A DNA stretch of 25,080 nt, from positions 1 through 25,080 of IMG/VR virus record IMGVR_UViG_3300020152_000055; one strand, 5' to 3'. Shown here in pieces: positions 6,658 to 14,285 of the stretch (the stretch's first letter is position 1; each line of letters opens with the position of its first letter). This DNA is from a virus. Position numbers and translations under genes: made by a program. The notes beneath the pieces were generated by a model. The model saw only the letters and a list, made by a program, of their open reading frames with translations. It was not told where the DNA came from and did not search any database.

Positions 6658-7377
6658 TCAAACTCCTATTTTCGCGGTCGAACCGCCGCCGTACACGAGC
6701 CCGTCGCCATAGGTGCGCGGGGGGTAGCCGTAGATCGTCGCGCCGGGGCTCAACAGAATCACCTTCCCGATCGCGTGCGCTGTGTTCCACTCACGCGGCA
6801 GAACGCGAATGTCGTAGGTCTCGGTCGAGGTGAGGCCGGACCCGTACACGGCGCCCTCGCCGTACTTGATTCCGTCGCCGTACTTGCGCTTTGGCGGCAG
6901 CGCCTCGGGCCATTCGTAGATCAGCCACCAGCGCGCCCACTTCTCGGGCTCATCGTCGGGACTCCACGCCACGTCGAGCTTGGTCACGTTGCCGTCGACG
7001 TCCATATCGAACGCGCGTCCCGATCGGTACACCAGGCGGATCGGGAAGTTGTTGGGTGCGTAGTACGCGTGCAGCTGAGCAAGCATCGCGTAGGGACCGC
7101 CGCGCGTCGGGTGCCCGGTCTCGTCGAGCCAACCACGCAAGCGAAGCGCGTAGGACGATGCTGGCTCATTGCGGCCGCGTCGAATGCGGCGCTCGCGTCC
7201 GATGAGCGGCATGGATTCGTCGGAGTAGAGGCCAGGAAACCGGAACTTGACGGCCGCTGCTGCCGCGTCGCCGAGCCTGTCGAGGTGCACGCCGATTGCG
7301 AAAAGGAGCCTCTCAGCCCAGCCGAACTGCAGCCACCAGGGAACCCGCTTCCGCAGACTGTCGCGAAAGGTCAGCAT
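6658..7377 (-). CDS. Baseplate/tail protein in gpI (Mu gp48) position with YGxG repeats
   Basis: This 239-residue protein is given the start ATG 7377 because it follows the gpJ-like stop by one base and begins a conventional helix (MLTFRDSLRKRVPWWLQFGWAERLL). Residues 20-110 are helical and end in RLRGWLDETGHPTRGG, similar in style to gpI-like tail proteins that connect the wedge to the fibres. The second half is unusual: YGDG, YGEG and YGSG recur exactly every six residues at 166, 172 and 178, and YGDG and YGGG at 223 and 229. These are likely Gly-rich turns of short beta repeats. Gene order (gp46, gp47, gp48 equivalents, then fibres) supports the call more than sequence does. Confidence 0.7.
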   Translation of the reverse strand: MLTFRDSLRKRVPWWLQFGWAERLLFAIGVHLDRLGDAAAAAVKFRFPGLYSDESMPLIGRERRIRRGRNEPASSYALRLRGWLDETGHPTRGGPYAMLAQLHAYYAPNNFPIRLVYRSGRAFDMDVDGNVTKLDVAWSPDDEPEKWARWWLIYEWPEALPPKRKYGDGIKYGEGAVYGSGLTSTETYDIRVLPREWNTAHAIGKVILLSPGATIYGYPPRTYGDGLVYGGGSTAKIGV

Positions 7378-7378
7378 G

Positions 7379-8557
7379 TTAGTGCCCCACCGGTGGATTG
7401 ACTTGGATGATGTTGGCCGTGACCGTTCCAAGCGTCGGCACCGCCTCAGGCGCGAGCTCGGGGTCGGCCGCTGGCACCGTGATCACGACGCGGAAGATCT
7501 CGCCCGGGAACACGGCCTTGATGACTCCGATCAAGTCGGAGAGGAACACCTTGCCAGCCGCGGCACCGATCACATTGCCACCGATGGGCTGGGTGCTCAG
7601 GTGCGTCGCGAGGGCCGTGCTGATCGCCGCCTCAACCTCGGCGTTACTGCGGCCGCTGGTGTTGTACATCCAGACGCCGTAGGTGAGCGCGATGGACGCG
7701 GACCCAGCCGAGCCCACGATCGCCGTGATGCACAGGGGCGTAGAGAGGCGCTGGATCGCGCTAGCGACGGCTCCAAGATCCGTTGTGGGGTCGTCCTCTG
7801 TGCCGCTCACGGCGCCGGTAGCAGTCGCGGCCACCACGTAGACGTTGCCGTAGCCGTCGGGGAACACGCGGACACGCGTGACACCGATCCGTGTACCGTC
7901 TGAGCGCGTGGCGTTCTTCGCGACGTATGCGTAGGCGTCCCATGGTCCGTTGGGCGACAGGGCTCCGAGCTTTGCACTGCAGCGAGCCTTGAGAACACTG
8001 TCGCCCTCCTCGTCCAAACCGACAAGGGCCGCCGCGTTCGTGCAGGTGACCCCGTCGAGCGTCGTCTCGAGCACCGTGATCGCGCCGGGCACAGCAGTTG
8101 ACGCTGCGCCTGCCTCGATGGCCGCGATCGGTACCGTGACCGTACCCAGCGCGGCGAGCGTGAACGCGCTCGTATTGCGGTACGTCTTCCCGGTGTCGGG
8201 ATTGCTCACGATCAGGTCGCCGACCTCGAGCTCGTAGACGCCGCCGCCGGTGTTCGTGAGTGTGACCTCGCCAGCCGCGAAGGTCGCGACTTCGCGCTCA
8301 ACGCCAAACACGTAGCGCGCGCAGAGAGTCAGCCAGCTGCCGAAAGCTGTCTCGAGAAACCCGCCGCGCGCTACCTTGGCGATCAGGCTGTGCAGCGCCG
8401 CAAAGAAGATGGCGAGCGCGGCGATCAACGTGCGCACGACCGCGCCCGGCTTCCATGTGGTCGTGTTGGTGCCGACCGCGGCCAGCACGTTGTACATGGA
8501 CTCTTTGTACTGCTCCGAGCTCAGCGGAGTCAGGACGTCGGCGAGCGTGATCGTCAT
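7379..8557 (-). CDS. Baseplate wedge protein, gpJ/Mu gp47-like
   Basis: A 392-residue protein starts at ATG 8557 overlapping the gp25-like stop as ATGA. Its N-terminal half has the baseplate-J layout: helical start (SSEQYKESMYNVLAAVG), GGFLETAFGSWLTLCARYVFGVEREVATFAAGEVTLTNTGGGVYELEVGDL (shown in part), then TGKTYRNTSAFTL, as in the 'G.wL...A...yGl.R..at.A.G.v.ft..g' signature of the family. The central part contains SVLKARCSAKLGALSPNGPWDAYAYVAKNA and VTRVRVFPDGYGNVYVVAA segments, also typical. It forms the outer wedge of the contractile-tail baseplate with the gp25-like and gpI-like neighbours. Confidence 0.88.
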   Translation of the reverse strand: MTITLADVLTPLSSEQYKESMYNVLAAVGTNTTTWKPGAVVRTLIAALAIFFAALHSLIAKVARGGFLETAFGSWLTLCARYVFGVEREVATFAAGEVTLTNTGGGVYELEVGDLIVSNPDTGKTYRNTSAFTLAALGTVTVPIAAIEAGAASTAVPGAITVLETTLDGVTCTNAAALVGLDEEGDSVLKARCSAKLGALSPNGPWDAYAYVAKNATRSDGTRIGVTRVRVFPDGYGNVYVVAATATGAVSGTEDDPTTDLGAVASAIQRLSTPLCITAIVGSAGSASIALTYGVWMYNTSGRSNAEVEAAISTALATHLSTQPIGGNVIGAAAGKVFLSDLIGVIKAVFPGEIFRVVITVPAADPELAPEAVPTLGTVTANIIQVNPPVGH

Positions 8558-9027
8558 CGGCTGACCTCCGCAAGGAGCACGGCGCCATTCTCGGCCGCCA
8601 GCGTGAGCGCGAACGGACGCATGCCCGGGATCGCCGGCTCGACCATCACCTTCACGTTCAGGCTCGGCGACGCCCACGTGACCGTGGGCTGCACCTGCGC
8701 GACGCGGTCGTCCTTCGCGAGCTCGGCGCGAATCTCGCCCTCAAGCGCGAGCAGATCCTGACGCGTCAAGGCCCGGTTGCAGTAGCCGCGAATGTCGATC
8801 CCGTAGTCGGCGTCATCGGGGAGCGAGCCGCGCGGCGTGATGAGACGCCGTAGGAGAGCCTCGCCCAGCCCCTGCACGCTGAACGGGTCGACCTCCTCGA
8901 GCGTCTCGGTGATGTCCGTGACGCACGAGAGATCACGCCCGTAGCCGAGCTCGCCCGTGGGCACGGGCACCAGCCGCGTGAGCGCGGCCGTCTCCGCTGC
9001 GATGAACTCGAGCACGCCGTCGCTCAT
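8554..9027 (-). CDS. Baseplate wedge protein, gpW/gp25-like (Mu gp46 position)
   Basis: The 157-residue protein begins at ATG 9027, coupled to the preceding gene by ATGA. It has the layout of gp25/gpW-like wedge proteins: GYGRDLSCVTDITE, then ALLRRLITPRGSLPDDADYGIDIRGYCN, where the 'qal..rl.t.rGelp.dp.yG.dl' segment is the family hallmark, and a beta-rich second half (QVQPTVTWASPSLNVKVMVEP). These proteins nucleate the baseplate wedge around the hub and sit next to the gpJ protein, exactly as found here. Confidence 0.85.
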   Translation of the reverse strand: MSDGVLEFIAAETAALTRLVPVPTGELGYGRDLSCVTDITETLEEVDPFSVQGLGEALLRRLITPRGSLPDDADYGIDIRGYCNRALTRQDLLALEGEIRAELAKDDRVAQVQPTVTWASPSLNVKVMVEPAIPGMRPFALTLAAENGAVLLAEVSR

Positions 9028-9557
9028 GGGCTGACCTTCAGGAGAGCAGCGAGGGCCGCCCAGGTTGCGGGAACGGTAGTGATGAGCACGAGCGCGTTCG
9101 CTGCGTCGGTGGGGGCGCCACCGGGCGTGCCGCCGGCGAGCTCGGCCGAGAGCTCTCCGCCGAGGTCCTGCGTCTGTCCCGCGAAGGCGTAGGCATGCAC
9201 GCCGGCCACGCCGAAGTGCGCTTGCAGCGCGGCGATCACGCTGAGCTGGGCGCTGATGCTGGTGACAGCCGCGAGCAGCTCCGCCACCAGGGCCGCGACC
9301 TGCGCAATTTGGGCCGCCAGCGAGGGCACGGGCAGGCCCAGTGCGATCCCGGCCTGGATGCTGGCCACCGTCTGCTGAGCGAGGGCGAGCTGCGCCGCGA
9401 AGTCGACATTGATGGGCGCGAACGCGAGCAGCGCATCGAGGCGCCCCTGAATGTCGGGCAGCGCCGCGTTGATGCCAGCCGAGCCGGCCGCGGCCGCGCT
9501 CACGGCGCCCGGCACCACGTCGCCCACGCTCAGGCTGCCGAGGTAAGTGGTGCTCAT
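9024..9557 (-). CDS. Ala-rich helical protein in the baseplate operon, unknown
   Basis: A 177-residue protein starts at ATG 9557 and overlaps both neighbours by ATGA. It is strongly enriched in Ala, Leu and Gly. Residues 15-115 form nearly charge-free helical repeats (LALAQQTVASIQAGIALG, IAQVAALVAELLAAV). The C-terminal part has a conserved-looking GVHAYAFAGQTQDLGG motif and ends PATWAALAALLKVSP. No cleavable signal is evident and the segments are not classic membrane helices. It sits between the hub/spike and the gp25-like wedge protein, a position where Mu has no equivalent, so it may be a baseplate accessory or a chaperone for the spike. Function unknown. Confidence 0.7.
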   Translation of the reverse strand: MSTTYLGSLSVGDVVPGAVSAAAAGSAGINAALPDIQGRLDALLAFAPINVDFAAQLALAQQTVASIQAGIALGLPVPSLAAQIAQVAALVAELLAAVTSISAQLSVIAALQAHFGVAGVHAYAFAGQTQDLGGELSAELAGGTPGGAPTDAANALVLITTVPATWAALAALLKVSP

Positions 9558-10690
9558 GAGAGCTTGGCCTTCCCAGAGCCGGACGTGATCACGCCCGCCA
9601 TCTTGTTGAGGGGGAAGGTGAGGACGCCGCTCGCTGGTGTTGGGACACCGCCCACGGCGATCGTTCCGCTGAACACCGCCGGCGGGAGCAGCACCTCGAC
9701 CGCGTCGCCCTGACGCGCGATGGGCGCGCCGCTCGTGTCACTGGCGAAGCCCGTTACGATCGGCATCGTCCGGTCTCCCTCGATGAACTGCACCAGCACC
9801 TCGGTGCCCAGCTCGGGCTGCATCCGTGCACCTGCGAGGCCCGGCCACACCGTCAACGGGATCAGGTTGGGCAGACCTGCACCCTTGCGCACCGCCTGCA
9901 GCTCGATGCGGTCTCCCGACATGCGGATCACGCGGTAGCGGTAGACGCCGTGTAGCGCGCCGTCGGTGCTGCGCGCGACGAGAGCGCGGAAGATCCCCGC
10001 GAGACGGTCCTGCGCACCGCTCGCGCCGCACCACGCCTTGATCCGGAGCTCGCCGGCGTCGAGGATAACCTCCAGGTCGCGCACCGTCTGGGGCGTGTCC
10101 AGGCTCTTCGAGACCACGCTTCCCACGCTCACCGAGGCGAGGCTATCGACGCGCAGCTCGACCAGCTTCGAGCGGGGGTCGTAGCCCACCACCTCGTAAG
10201 CGCTCTCTGCCGGCGTCGAGGTTGGACGAGTGCCCACCTGGGTGAGCCCCGAGTAGTCCACCCACCAGGAAGCCGAGCCGATCACGTCCTCGAGCACGCG
10301 CGACGCAGGACCGGCCTCGCGCACGTAGTCGACGCCGACCCGCTCGGGCGTGGCCACGAAGGCGCCGAGCGTCTCCCCAGCCTCGCGCGCCGCGTCCTGG
10401 GCGACGTTGAGCGCCTTCAGCCCCGCGTCGTTGTGGTAGCCCTTGGGCTCCAGCAGCTTGCCCCAGCCGCCGCCGCCGGCGACGATGCGAGCGCTCCGAG
10501 ACGCGCCGTAAGCGCCCACCTCGAGCGGGTCGACCGTCGCGACGAGCTCGACGCCGCCCACGTCAAGCGTGACCGCGCCAGCGAGCTCGGCGTCGGTGTC
10601 GAGCTCGAGGTCGGCGAACCACGGGCCGCGCGCCCCGATCATGATCCGGAGCCGCGTGATCGTGTGACCGTTCGCGCGTGCGTAGGTCAT
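9554..10690 (-). CDS. Baseplate hub with C-terminal spike-type OB domain
   Basis: The 378-residue protein starts at ATG 10690, overlapping the previous stop as ATGA; earlier in-frame codons lie in the body of the preceding gene. Residues 1-230 resemble the hub proteins of contractile tails, with beta-rich modules (ELAGAVTLDVGGVELVATVDPLEVG, SAYEVVGYDPRSKLVELRV in part). Residues about 245-318 look like a gpV/Mu gp45-type OB module: VWPGLAGARMQPELGTEVLV followed by QFIEGDRTMPIVTGFASD, the 'P..G.eVlV.F..GD...PiV.G' signature. The C-terminus ends in Gly/Ser-rich beta structure. Thus functions split between Mu gp44 and gp45 appear joined in one chain. It forms the centre of the baseplate at the tip of the tube. 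Confidence 0.75.
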   Translation of the reverse strand: MTYARANGHTITRLRIMIGARGPWFADLELDTDAELAGAVTLDVGGVELVATVDPLEVGAYGASRSARIVAGGGGWGKLLEPKGYHNDAGLKALNVAQDAAREAGETLGAFVATPERVGVDYVREAGPASRVLEDVIGSASWWVDYSGLTQVGTRPTSTPAESAYEVVGYDPRSKLVELRVDSLASVSVGSVVSKSLDTPQTVRDLEVILDAGELRIKAWCGASGAQDRLAGIFRALVARSTDGALHGVYRYRVIRMSGDRIELQAVRKGAGLPNLIPLTVWPGLAGARMQPELGTEVLVQFIEGDRTMPIVTGFASDTSGAPIARQGDAVEVLLPPAVFSGTIAVGGVPTPASGVLTFPLNKMAGVITSGSGKAKLS

Positions 10691-11211
10691 CGGGCGAGCT
10701 CCTCGGCGAGGCTCTCGAGCGCGTCGTCGTTGTCGAGGATTTCCTGCTCGACCGGGTCGAGCGGCTGCGCCTTTGAGCTCTCGACCTTTCCGAGCGACTG
10801 CTTGGGGAGTCCACGGTGCTCGAGCATTCGGATCGTAGTCGCCCAAACGCCGTCCTCGATCTGCTCGAGCTGCGTGTAGTGCTGCACGACCACGGACTTG
10901 ATATCGAGCGTCTCCAAAAGCGGGTGCCAGATATCGAGAGCCTTCGCGAGGCCGCGTTTCGTGGGCGGCTCCAAGTGCTTCCGCCAGAACTCGAACTCGA
11001 TCAGGTCGGTGGACGAGTAAAAGCGCAGCCGCACGTCGAACTCGGCGAGCTTCATCCGCTTGTAAACGATGCGCGCACCGCTCGCGAAAGGCGGTTGATG
11101 CACCGCGTACTCGTACTCGCGCTTTGCGCCGATCACGTCCGCGAGGCCGGGGCTCTTGTCGCCAGCCAGCTTGATGTAGTTGATCGGTTCGCTGAGGAGG
11201 AATGCGCTCAC
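10687..11211 (-). CDS. Baseplate/tail adaptor protein between tape measure and hub
   Basis: A 174-residue protein begins with GTG at 11211, overlapping the tape-measure stop as GTGA. Residues 1-130 are a mixed beta fold with EFDVRLRFYSSTDLIEFEFW, then KALDIWHPLLETLDIKSVVV and DGVWATTIRMLEHR. This layout recurs in contractile-tail clusters just after the tape measure. The last 40 residues are acidic and likely flexible. It occupies the position of Mu gp43 (gpN) or of LysM tube-baseplate connectors, but is much shorter and shows no LysM motif. The adaptor role is inferred from order and fold style. Confidence 0.65.
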   Translation of the reverse strand: MSAFLLSEPINYIKLAGDKSPGLADVIGAKREYEYAVHQPPFASGARIVYKRMKLAEFDVRLRFYSSTDLIEFEFWRKHLEPPTKRGLAKALDIWHPLLETLDIKSVVVQHYTQLEQIEDGVWATTIRMLEHRGLPKQSLGKVESSKAQPLDPVEQEILDNDDALESLAEELAR

Positions 11212-13109
11212 GGCCGTGCGCCTCCCACCTGCACGAGCAAGCCGGAGAGCACTTCCTCGAGCTGCTGCCGCAGGTCTCCCGCAATGCCCCGCGACGTCGT
11301 CTCGCTGGTCTGCAGCGTGAGCTGGGCGATGCTGACAGACACGTGCGCCGCGCCGACCGTCGGCGAGCCGTTGCCCACGGCCGCGCGCGACACGTCGGGC
11401 GGCTCGACCATCTCGCTCACGGTGCGGTCGAGCGAAGGCGTCGCGTCGTCGACGCCGGCGGCAACGCCCTGAGGCAGCGCGCGCCCGAGCTTAGCGAACT
11501 CCTTCGACGGGCTCGCGATCCCGAGCGTCTCCTTGAAGGAGCGCCACGCGTCCGATCCGAGCGTCGAGAGCGCCTCGATCACCCACCTCGCGCCGCCCTT
11601 CACGCCGCGCACGATGCCGTTGCAGATCGACTTGCCGAGCTCGATCCAGTCGATGCCCGCAACGAAGTCGTAGGCCTCGCCGAGCGCCTTCGACAGGTAG
11701 GTGATGGCCACCGAACCAACCTTGTAGACGGTCGTCCAGAACAGCCGCGCGATCGTGAAGCTCGCGTAGAGGATGCCCGCGAAGGCAATGAAGGGAGCGA
11801 TCAGAGCGCCGACCGCCAGTGCGAACACGCCGACAACCACCGAGAGTCCTGCGAAACCAGCGATCAGCAGGTACACGGCGAGCTTGCCAGCGCGCAGCGC
11901 CGACGTGGAAAGGTCCATGTCCTTCAAGAAGGAGCTGCCGAACGTGCGCTTGAAGTAGAGCGCCACGCGCAGGACCGAAATCGCTAAGTGCTGTGCGCCC
12001 AAGACCATGCCCTGAAAGAAGCGCTTCGCGAGCGGAGCCACGTGCTCGATCGCATCGATCAGCGGCTGAAACACCACCTTGACCAGCGAGTGCAGGGCCC
12101 GCCCGCTCACCGTGCTCTGGCTGAACAGGTCGGTGACCGTTTTGAGCGCCTTGAGCAGACCCTCGACCTTGAGGTCGGCGAATAGGGCACCGAAGTTCTC
12201 GCGCAGCTTTTGCGCCTGAACGTTCAGGTCGAGCATCTGCGCGGCCGCGATGCCTCCGAGCCGTGCTTTCACGTCCTGCGCCATCTTGCGCACGCTGCCG
12301 CCGGAGAGCGCGATCCCTGCCGCGAGGTCGGCCCACTGCTTCGCAGCCGCCTGCCCCTGCGTCGCTGCCTTGATGGCAGTGGCCTCGAGCGCGTCATCGA
12401 AATTCTGCCCGCGCAGGCCGGCCCGGTAGAGCTCGGTTGCGAGGCCTGCGATCTCCTCGCGCTGCAGCGCCACCGAGCCGCTCGTGCGGTCGATCGCGCG
12501 CTGCATCTCGGTGGCGTTGCCGGCGGCGAGGCCCCAGATGGACCGCATCTTGGTGAGGCCCTCGAGTCGGAGCAGCTCGGCCCGGCGCGCGTTCGCCTGG
12601 GCCACGCCATACCGCAAGAGCGCCGCGCCCGCGGTCACCGCCGCCGCCGCCAAGACAGCAAGCCCCGCCGCAATCGCGACGATGCCGAGTGCGATGACGC
12701 CGCCGGCGAGGAGGCTCTTCATCGAGCCCAAGCGCCCCGCAACGGTTCCGAGGGGCCCGCCTACGCCCTGGGCCTGCTGGCGCATCTGATCGAGCATCTT
12801 CCCGAAACCGCTACCCGGCTTGCGCGTCCGCTCGAGCGTGGCGCCCAGGTCGACCAGCGCGCCCTGTGCCTCGGCGATCGCGTTCTTCTTCGCGTCGATC
12901 TGAGCCTTGAGGGTCCGGAACTGGGCGATGTTGGTGGACGATCCGCCCTTGAGGCGCTTCATACCGTTCTCGAGCTCGCGCAGCGCCTTGGTGTCCCGCT
13001 CGATGGCGTCTCTCAGGGTGTCGACGGCCTTCGCAGCAGACTCCGCGTTCCCCTCGATGTTGCCCTCGAGGTTGACTGCGAATGTTGCTTGCTGCTCTTC
13101 TTTCGCCAT
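11208..13109 (-). CDS. Tail tape measure protein
   Basis: This 633-residue protein determines tail length and is carried in the tube until DNA ejection. It begins at ATG 13109 with GAGG 7 nt upstream. Residues 20-100 are a coiled coil (AAKAVDTLRDAIERDTKAL, TLKAQIDAKKNAIAEAQG). Two hydrophobic blocks follow, about 130-165 and about 415-460, as expected for the membrane-active parts of tape measures. Near 550 there is the common GIASPSKEFAKLGRALPQGV segment of tape-measure C-terminal domains. At 0.15 nm per helical residue the protein would span at most about 95 nm, similar to Mu-like tails. It directly follows the frameshifting chaperone gene, the conserved order. Confidence 0.9.
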   Translation of the reverse strand: MAKEEQQATFAVNLEGNIEGNAESAAKAVDTLRDAIERDTKALRELENGMKRLKGGSSTNIAQFRTLKAQIDAKKNAIAEAQGALVDLGATLERTRKPGSGFGKMLDQMRQQAQGVGGPLGTVAGRLGSMKSLLAGGVIALGIVAIAAGLAVLAAAAVTAGAALLRYGVAQANARRAELLRLEGLTKMRSIWGLAAGNATEMQRAIDRTSGSVALQREEIAGLATELYRAGLRGQNFDDALEATAIKAATQGQAAAKQWADLAAGIALSGGSVRKMAQDVKARLGGIAAAQMLDLNVQAQKLRENFGALFADLKVEGLLKALKTVTDLFSQSTVSGRALHSLVKVVFQPLIDAIEHVAPLAKRFFQGMVLGAQHLAISVLRVALYFKRTFGSSFLKDMDLSTSALRAGKLAVYLLIAGFAGLSVVVGVFALAVGALIAPFIAFAGILYASFTIARLFWTTVYKVGSVAITYLSKALGEAYDFVAGIDWIELGKSICNGIVRGVKGGARWVIEALSTLGSDAWRSFKETLGIASPSKEFAKLGRALPQGVAAGVDDATPSLDRTVSEMVEPPDVSRAAVGNGSPTVGAAHVSVSIAQLTLQTSETTSRGIAGDLRQQLEEVLSGLLVQVGGARP

Positions 13110-13113
13110 CGCC

Positions 13114-13793
13114 TTACCTCATGTTCGCGAGGCCCTTTGCGATGGCCTCAAGGATCTTCCGGCTCTCTCTCTGATCCGTCGCCATGTCCGCGAGGATGAG
13201 CGCGCCTGTGAACGCGTGTGCCTCCTCCTCGTCCGTCTCGAACTCCGTTCGACCGAGCGCCTCCAAGATGCAGGCGGCCGCGAGCCCTCTTTCGCGCTCC
13301 ACTCGCGCGGAGAGGGCCGCTATTTTCCCGCCAGCTCCTTCACGCGAACGCCGGCCAGAATGCCGATCGCGTTTGCTGAGCGCTCGAGGATGAACGGTTG
13401 TTCGTCCACCATCGCGTTGAGGCGCTGCCGATCAGGGTGCACCAGGCACGCTTTGACGAGCGCCTCTGTGTCTGCGTCGGTCATCTTGGATTCGCGGTAG
13501 CGCTTGAACACGACCGGTAGCGCGCGCTTGACGATCACGACGCCCAGCGACGTGCGCACGAGCGCAATCTGACGCTTACTGTCGGTCTCGTTCCCGTCGT
13601 ACGCGGGGCCGTGCGCCGCCTCGGCCGCCTCGATCGCCTCGTTGTCGGCGAGCTCGAGCGCAGCGGCCTCGACAGCTTCCGACTCCGCGAGCTTCGAGAG
13701 GCGTTCCTCGCGCTTTGCTGCCAGGGCGTCCTGCCGTGCCTTGATCTCGGCGAGCCTGGCCTTGATGGGGTCGAGTTCCTTGGCGTTGCTCAC
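13114..13793 (-). CDS. Tail assembly chaperone, long form made by -1 frameshift
   Basis: If ribosomes slip by -1 on GGGAAAA (13323-13329), translation bypasses the TAG at 13320-13322 and continues in the frame that ends at 13114. The product has the 157 residues of the short form plus 69 more, 226 in total. The added part begins IAALSARVERERGLAAACILEALG, contains an acidic TEFETDEEEAHAF segment and ends AKGLANMR. This matches the paired short and long tail assembly chaperones (lambda G/GT type) made in a fixed ratio upstream of the tape-measure gene, which starts only 4 nt after 13114. The downstream frame has a GTG at 13302 but no good ribosome site for independent initiation. Confidence 0.8.
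13284..13329 (-). promoter_or_regulatory. Programmed -1 frameshift signal: slippery site plus stem-loop
   Basis: The heptamer GGGAAAA occupies 13329-13323 with zero-frame codons GGA AAA, i.e. a perfect X XXY YYZ site immediately before the TAG stop. After a 5-nt spacer, GCCCTCT (13317-13311) pairs with AGAGGGC (13290-13284), 7 bp. Inside it CGCGC (13309-13305) pairs with GCGCG (13297-13293), 5 bp, around a 7-nt loop. Spacer length and stem strength are in the range known to stimulate -1 slippage. Everything listed is read directly from the sequence; the activity is inferred. Confidence 0.85.
13320..13793 (-). CDS. Tail assembly chaperone, short form
   Basis: The zero-frame protein has 157 residues. 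It starts with GTG at 13793, overlapping the tube stop as GTGA, and terminates at TAG 13320-13322. Residues 1-62 are a charged, Ala/Glu-rich helix (DPIKARLAEIKARQDALAAK), followed by a compact domain with KRQIALVRTSLGVVIV and TDADTEALVKACLVHPDRQRL. Position between the tail tube and the tape measure and the frameshift signal at its 3' end identify it as the G-like chaperone (Mu gp41 position). It keeps the tape measure soluble and recruits tube subunits; it is normally absent from the virion. Confidence 0.85.
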   Translation of the reverse strand: MSNAKELDPIKARLAEIKARQDALAAKREERLSKLAESEAVEAAALELADNEAIEAAEAAHGPAYDGNETDSKRQIALVRTSLGVVIVKRALPVVFKRYRESKMTDADTEALVKACLVHPDRQRLNAMVDEQPFILERSANAIGILAGVRVKELAGK

Positions 13794-14269
13794 GGTACAC
13801 CTCGCGACGAGTCGAACAGGGTTTTCTTGTTGCGGTAGATGGCCATCACGCTCAGCTCCATGTCCTGCATGAGGAGCTCGGGTCCTTCGGCGTAGGCAGA
13901 GCCGCCCTTGACGATCCGGCAGCGGTCGAACGTCACCGTGAGCGGATCGTCGCCTGGCTCGATGAGCTGCAGCGTCATCGGGAACTCAACTTGCCCGTAC
14001 GACAGCCCGCCGACCGATCGAGCGGACGCCTCGTCGATGATCCGCTGCGCCGTCTTGGCGTAGACCTTGATCTTGACCGGGCTAGGGACGTACTTACCCG
14101 CGCTGCGCGCGATGGGCGCGTGGTGCTTGCCCAGGCCGTAGCCGAGCGTCACCTCAAGCGCGTCGTCATAGTCGATGCTCACGAGACCCGTCCAGCGGTC
14201 ATCGAAGAGCTTCCAGATGATGGAGCTCCAAGAGAACGTGCGGTCGTTCATGCGAAGTGAATCAGCCAT
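13790..14269 (-). CDS. Tail tube protein (Mu gpM-like position)
   Basis: A 159-residue protein begins at ATG 14269 with AGGAG 6 nt upstream, 16 nt after the sheath gene. It is beta-rich, with MNDRTFSWSSIIWKL at the start, VSIDYDDALEVTLGYGLGKHHAPIARSAGKY (shown in part), TLQLIEPGDDPLTVTFDRC and LLMQDMELSVMAIYRN near the end. Size, beta content and its place between sheath and tail chaperone are those of the inner tube protein of contractile tails, which stacks in hexameric rings. No signal or membrane segment. Confidence 0.85.
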   Translation of the reverse strand: MADSLRMNDRTFSWSSIIWKLFDDRWTGLVSIDYDDALEVTLGYGLGKHHAPIARSAGKYVPSPVKIKVYAKTAQRIIDEASARSVGGLSYGQVEFPMTLQLIEPGDDPLTVTFDRCRIVKGGSAYAEGPELLMQDMELSVMAIYRNKKTLFDSSRGVP

Positions 14270-14285
14270 GGTCAGCTCCTAGGCC

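Noticed and set aside
12210-13199. 329-codon plus-strand frame opposite the tape measure
   Set aside because: Antisense to a clear tape measure, rich in His/Arg/Leu as expected from reversed Ala/Glu/Lys codons.
13114-13302. Independent 62-residue gene starting GTG at 13302
   Set aside because: The frame is reached naturally by -1 slippage on GGGAAAA and the GTG is buried in the stimulatory stem; a separate start is less likely.
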